Source of the DNA: Tenebrionibacter intestinalis | Lineage (GTDB): Bacteria; Pseudomonadota; Gammaproteobacteria; Enterobacterales; Enterobacteriaceae | Length of the DNA: 64,000 nt | Reading direction: 5' to 3' | NCBI RefSeq assembly: GCF_016632365.1 | Contig: NZ_JAEPBH010000008.1 | Location: 1 to 64,000 of the forward strand | In this document: piece by piece, positions 62,192 to 64,000 of the stretch | Numbering within the stretch: the stretch's first letter is position 1 | How the letters are laid out: each line of letters starts with the position of its first letter | Translations under genes and position numbers: made by a program | Notes under the pieces: generated by a model | Databases searched by the model: none | The model's input: only the letters and a program-made list of their open reading frames with translations | Told to the model about the DNA's origin: nothing

Positions 62192-64000
62192 TCAATCCAT
62201 ATCGCGATCTTCATAGCTGTAATGGTGGTGCAGACCATACTCATAGATGTTTGAATAACGTTCTACGGTGCCGTTAAGGATCGCGCCATTAATGGTAATA
62301 CCGTTATTCATGAAACGACGAATGCTGACCTCAACTTCTTTCAGGCTATTATGCTCAAAGCGTGCAACCAGCAGCGAGCACCCGGCATGCTTGCCAATAA
62401 TGGCCGCATCGCCCACCGCCAGAATGGGCGGAGAATCCAGCAAAACCATATCGTATCGCGGCGAAAACTCGTTTAATAATTGAGTAAAGCGCGTATGCAT
62501 TAACAGTTCTGAAGGCGTCGTACATTTTGAACCACGGGAAATAAAATCCAGCCCTTCAACCTGCGTCTTCTGGATAACCTCTTCAGCCAGCCTGCTGGCG
62601 CTCAGCACATCGCTCAGACCTGGGCTGGAGCTGTGACCAAACGCTTTATGCGCATCACCGCGACGCATATCACAATCGATAAGCAATACGCGCTGCCCGC
62701 TCTGGGCAAACACGGCTGCCAGATTGCTGCTGACAAATGTCTTTCCTATTCCCGGCGTCGGGCCGGAAATCATCAGAATATTGTTTTCTGAATTAATCAT
62801 CGAAAACTGCACGCTGGTACGCACATTGCGCAACGCTTCAATGGCCAGATCGGCGGGATCTTTAACTGCCAGCAACTCGCTATTCGTTGTAACCGCCTTG
62901 CGAAAACGAGTCAGACGTCTACGTGGCTGAAATTGTTGGCCGCGGCTTAGAGGAATATTGGCGTAGACGTTAACGCCGCATTCTTCAAGCTCGCTGGCGC
63001 TCTGAACGCCGCGGTTAAACAGCATTTTCAACAACACCATAGAGCAGGAAAGCAACCCGCCGAGCAGGACGAATAAAACCACAATGAGCGCCTTTTTAGG
63101 CTTAACCGGTTTTGTTTCCGTAACAGCATTATCAACAATGCGCACGTGCCCTACGGTACTCGCCTTGCTGATTTTCAGCTCCTGCTGTTTATTCAGCAGT
63201 TGCATATACACCTGTTGTGTGGATTCCACATCACGCGTCAGGCGCAATATTTCCTGCTGCGTTCCCGGCATGGACTCCACGCGCTGATTAAGTTTATTGC
63301 GCTCATTGATAAGCGTTTTACGCTTTTCGTTCAGTGCGCGGTATGCCGGATGCTCGCGGGTATAGAGTTTTGATATTTCTGCTTCTTTAAACGTTAGCTC
63401 ATTTAACCCGGCTTCCACATTTACCATAGTATCGAGCACGCTTTTCGCTTCCAGCGAAAGATCCACCGATTCATTTTTCTGGCGAAACCGATTCAGCCTG
63501 TCTTCCGCTTCATTGAGCGAGGCGCGGATTTTGGGTAATTGATCGTTGACAAAAACCAGGCTGCGCTCGGCTTCCTCAGATTTCCAGTCAATATTTTGCT
63601 GTAGATAGTTACGTGAAATACTATCGAGCACCTTACGGATAAGCACAGGATCCGGACCTTCATACGTCAGTTGCATAACCCCGGTATCTTTACCCTTATC
63701 CGTAACGGTAAATTTCTGCAACAGCGATTCTACCGCCGTCTGTACCTGCAATTTTTCAATCTGAAAAACGGTTCCTGGCCTGGCGCGGATGTCGCTCACA
63801 AGCAACGTCAGGGCAGCGTTTTCCAGCACCTGGCCAACTTTACCTTCAAATGTCTCATTGCTTGCCAGCTTCACCTGATAAGTATCCGGCGACTGCACCG
63901 TAAGCAACAACCGGGAATTGGTAAAAGAATTCCCAATAGAGAGACGAGAAACGGCAATGTCGCCATCCTGGAGATTAAACAGCCGGGCTAAGGCATAGCC
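62192..64000 (-). CDS. Polysaccharide tyrosine autokinase Wzc-like (5' part outside window)
   Basis: At least 602 residues; the frame runs off the window edge, so the N-terminal Wzz-type membrane part is missing. Seen in order: a long periplasmic coiled region (LNEAEDRLNRFRQKNESVDL), a second membrane helix (KPKKALIVVLFVLLGGLLSC), Walker A SGPTPGIGKTFVSSNLAAVF, Walker A' RVLLIDCDMRRGDAHKAFGH, Walker B MVLLDSPPILAVGDAAIIG, and a C-terminal tyrosine cluster YSNIYEYGLHHHYSYEDRD for autophosphorylation. Wzc/AmsA-type kinases control exopolysaccharide polymerisation and export. Probably the last gene of such a cluster lying beyond the window; convergent with hemB. Confidence 0.9.
   Translation of the reverse strand, partial: GYALARLFNLQDGDIAVSRLSIGNSFTNSRLLLTVQSPDTYQVKLASNETFEGKVGQVLENAALTLLVSDIRARPGTVFQIEKLQVQTAVESLLQKFTVTDKGKDTGVMQLTYEGPDPVLIRKVLDSISRNYLQQNIDWKSEEAERSLVFVNDQLPKIRASLNEAEDRLNRFRQKNESVDLSLEAKSVLDTMVNVEAGLNELTFKEAEISKLYTREHPAYRALNEKRKTLINERNKLNQRVESMPGTQQEILRLTRDVESTQQVYMQLLNKQQELKISKASTVGHVRIVDNAVTETKPVKPKKALIVVLFVLLGGLLSCSMVLLKMLFNRGVQSASELEECGVNVYANIPLSRGQQFQPRRRLTRFRKAVTTNSELLAVKDPADLAIEALRNVRTSVQFSMINSENNILMISGPTPGIGKTFVSSNLAAVFAQSGQRVLLIDCDMRRGDAHKAFGHSSSPGLSDVLSASRLAEEVIQKTQVEGLDFISRGSKCTTPSELLMHTRFTQLLNEFSPRYDMVLLDSPPILAVGDAAIIGKHAGCSLLVARFEHNSLKEVEVSIRRFMNNGITINGAILNGTVERYSNIYEYGLHHHYSYEDRDMD

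Overview
The window is chromosomal DNA of an enterobacterium (order Enterobacterales, close to Escherichia/Salmonella/Cronobacter and Erwiniaceae-type genomes). The evidence is near-complete conservation of the E. coli lon-to-sbcC gene order, in inverted blocks, and proteins of almost identical length and sequence to the E. coli ones from memory. The core genes are GC-rich. I cannot name the genus safely.

Layout. 1-11.5 kb: fadM/tesC, ybaV, ppiD, hupB, lon, clpX, clpP, tig and bolA on the minus strand (thioesterase, periplasmic folding, HU and the cytoplasmic protease/chaperone set), then the lipoprotein gene yajG. 11.7-18.4 kb: ampG and the cyoABCDE cytochrome bo3 oxidase operon. 18.8-21.9 kb: yajR, yajQ, panE. 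22-24.7 kb: accessory replacement of the E. coli yajL position by a yeaR-yoaG-like pair and a convergent SPFH/band-7 gene. 24.8-29.6 kb: thiI and, divergently, xseB-ispA-dxs (isoprenoid precursor and thiamine/tRNA sulfur supply). 30.3-34.4 kb: the minus-strand run nrdR-ribD-ribH-nusB-thiL-pgpA. 34.6-40.6 kb: yajI, a foreign AT-richer island, and the wreck of tsx. 41-46.6 kb: queA-tgt-yajC-secD-secF. 46.7-52.6 kb: acpH, then phoB-phoR and brnQ-proY. 52.8-59.2 kb: sbcD-sbcC, mak, rdgC. 59.8-62 kb: a MarR-like gene, a SoxS/MarA-like AraC gene and hemB. The window ends inside a wzc-type tyrosine autokinase gene, probably the edge of an exopolysaccharide cluster.

The least ordinary part is the island at about 35.2-39.93 kb, between yajI and tsx. 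On the minus strand it carries a three-gene operon: two tandem Arc-like ribbon-helix-helix proteins, the first only 57 residues, then a 316-residue coiled-coil protein of unknown function. A strong inverted repeat sits in front of the operon like an autoregulatory operator. On the plus strand it carries a 29-residue leader ORF coupled by ATGA to a 90-residue protein, then (after a terminator and an attenuator-like leader) a Mor-domain activator, a protein resembling the Mu gpI protease, and two further phage-like genes. No integrase, transposase, portal, terminase or tail gene is visible, so this is either a stripped Mu-like/satellite remnant or a domesticated regulatory cassette. Its right edge removes about the first 59 codons of tsx, and the remaining tsx carries compensating frameshifts.

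Other accessory observations are: an uninterrupted 37-bp palindrome inside the yajI signal-peptide codons, a marRA-like regulator pair next to hemB, a brnQ terminator lying directly against the proY start, and a G-run/hairpin-rich 0.68-kb gap after dxs. Relative to E. coli K-12, the neighbours yajL, yajO, yajD, malZ and araJ are missing.
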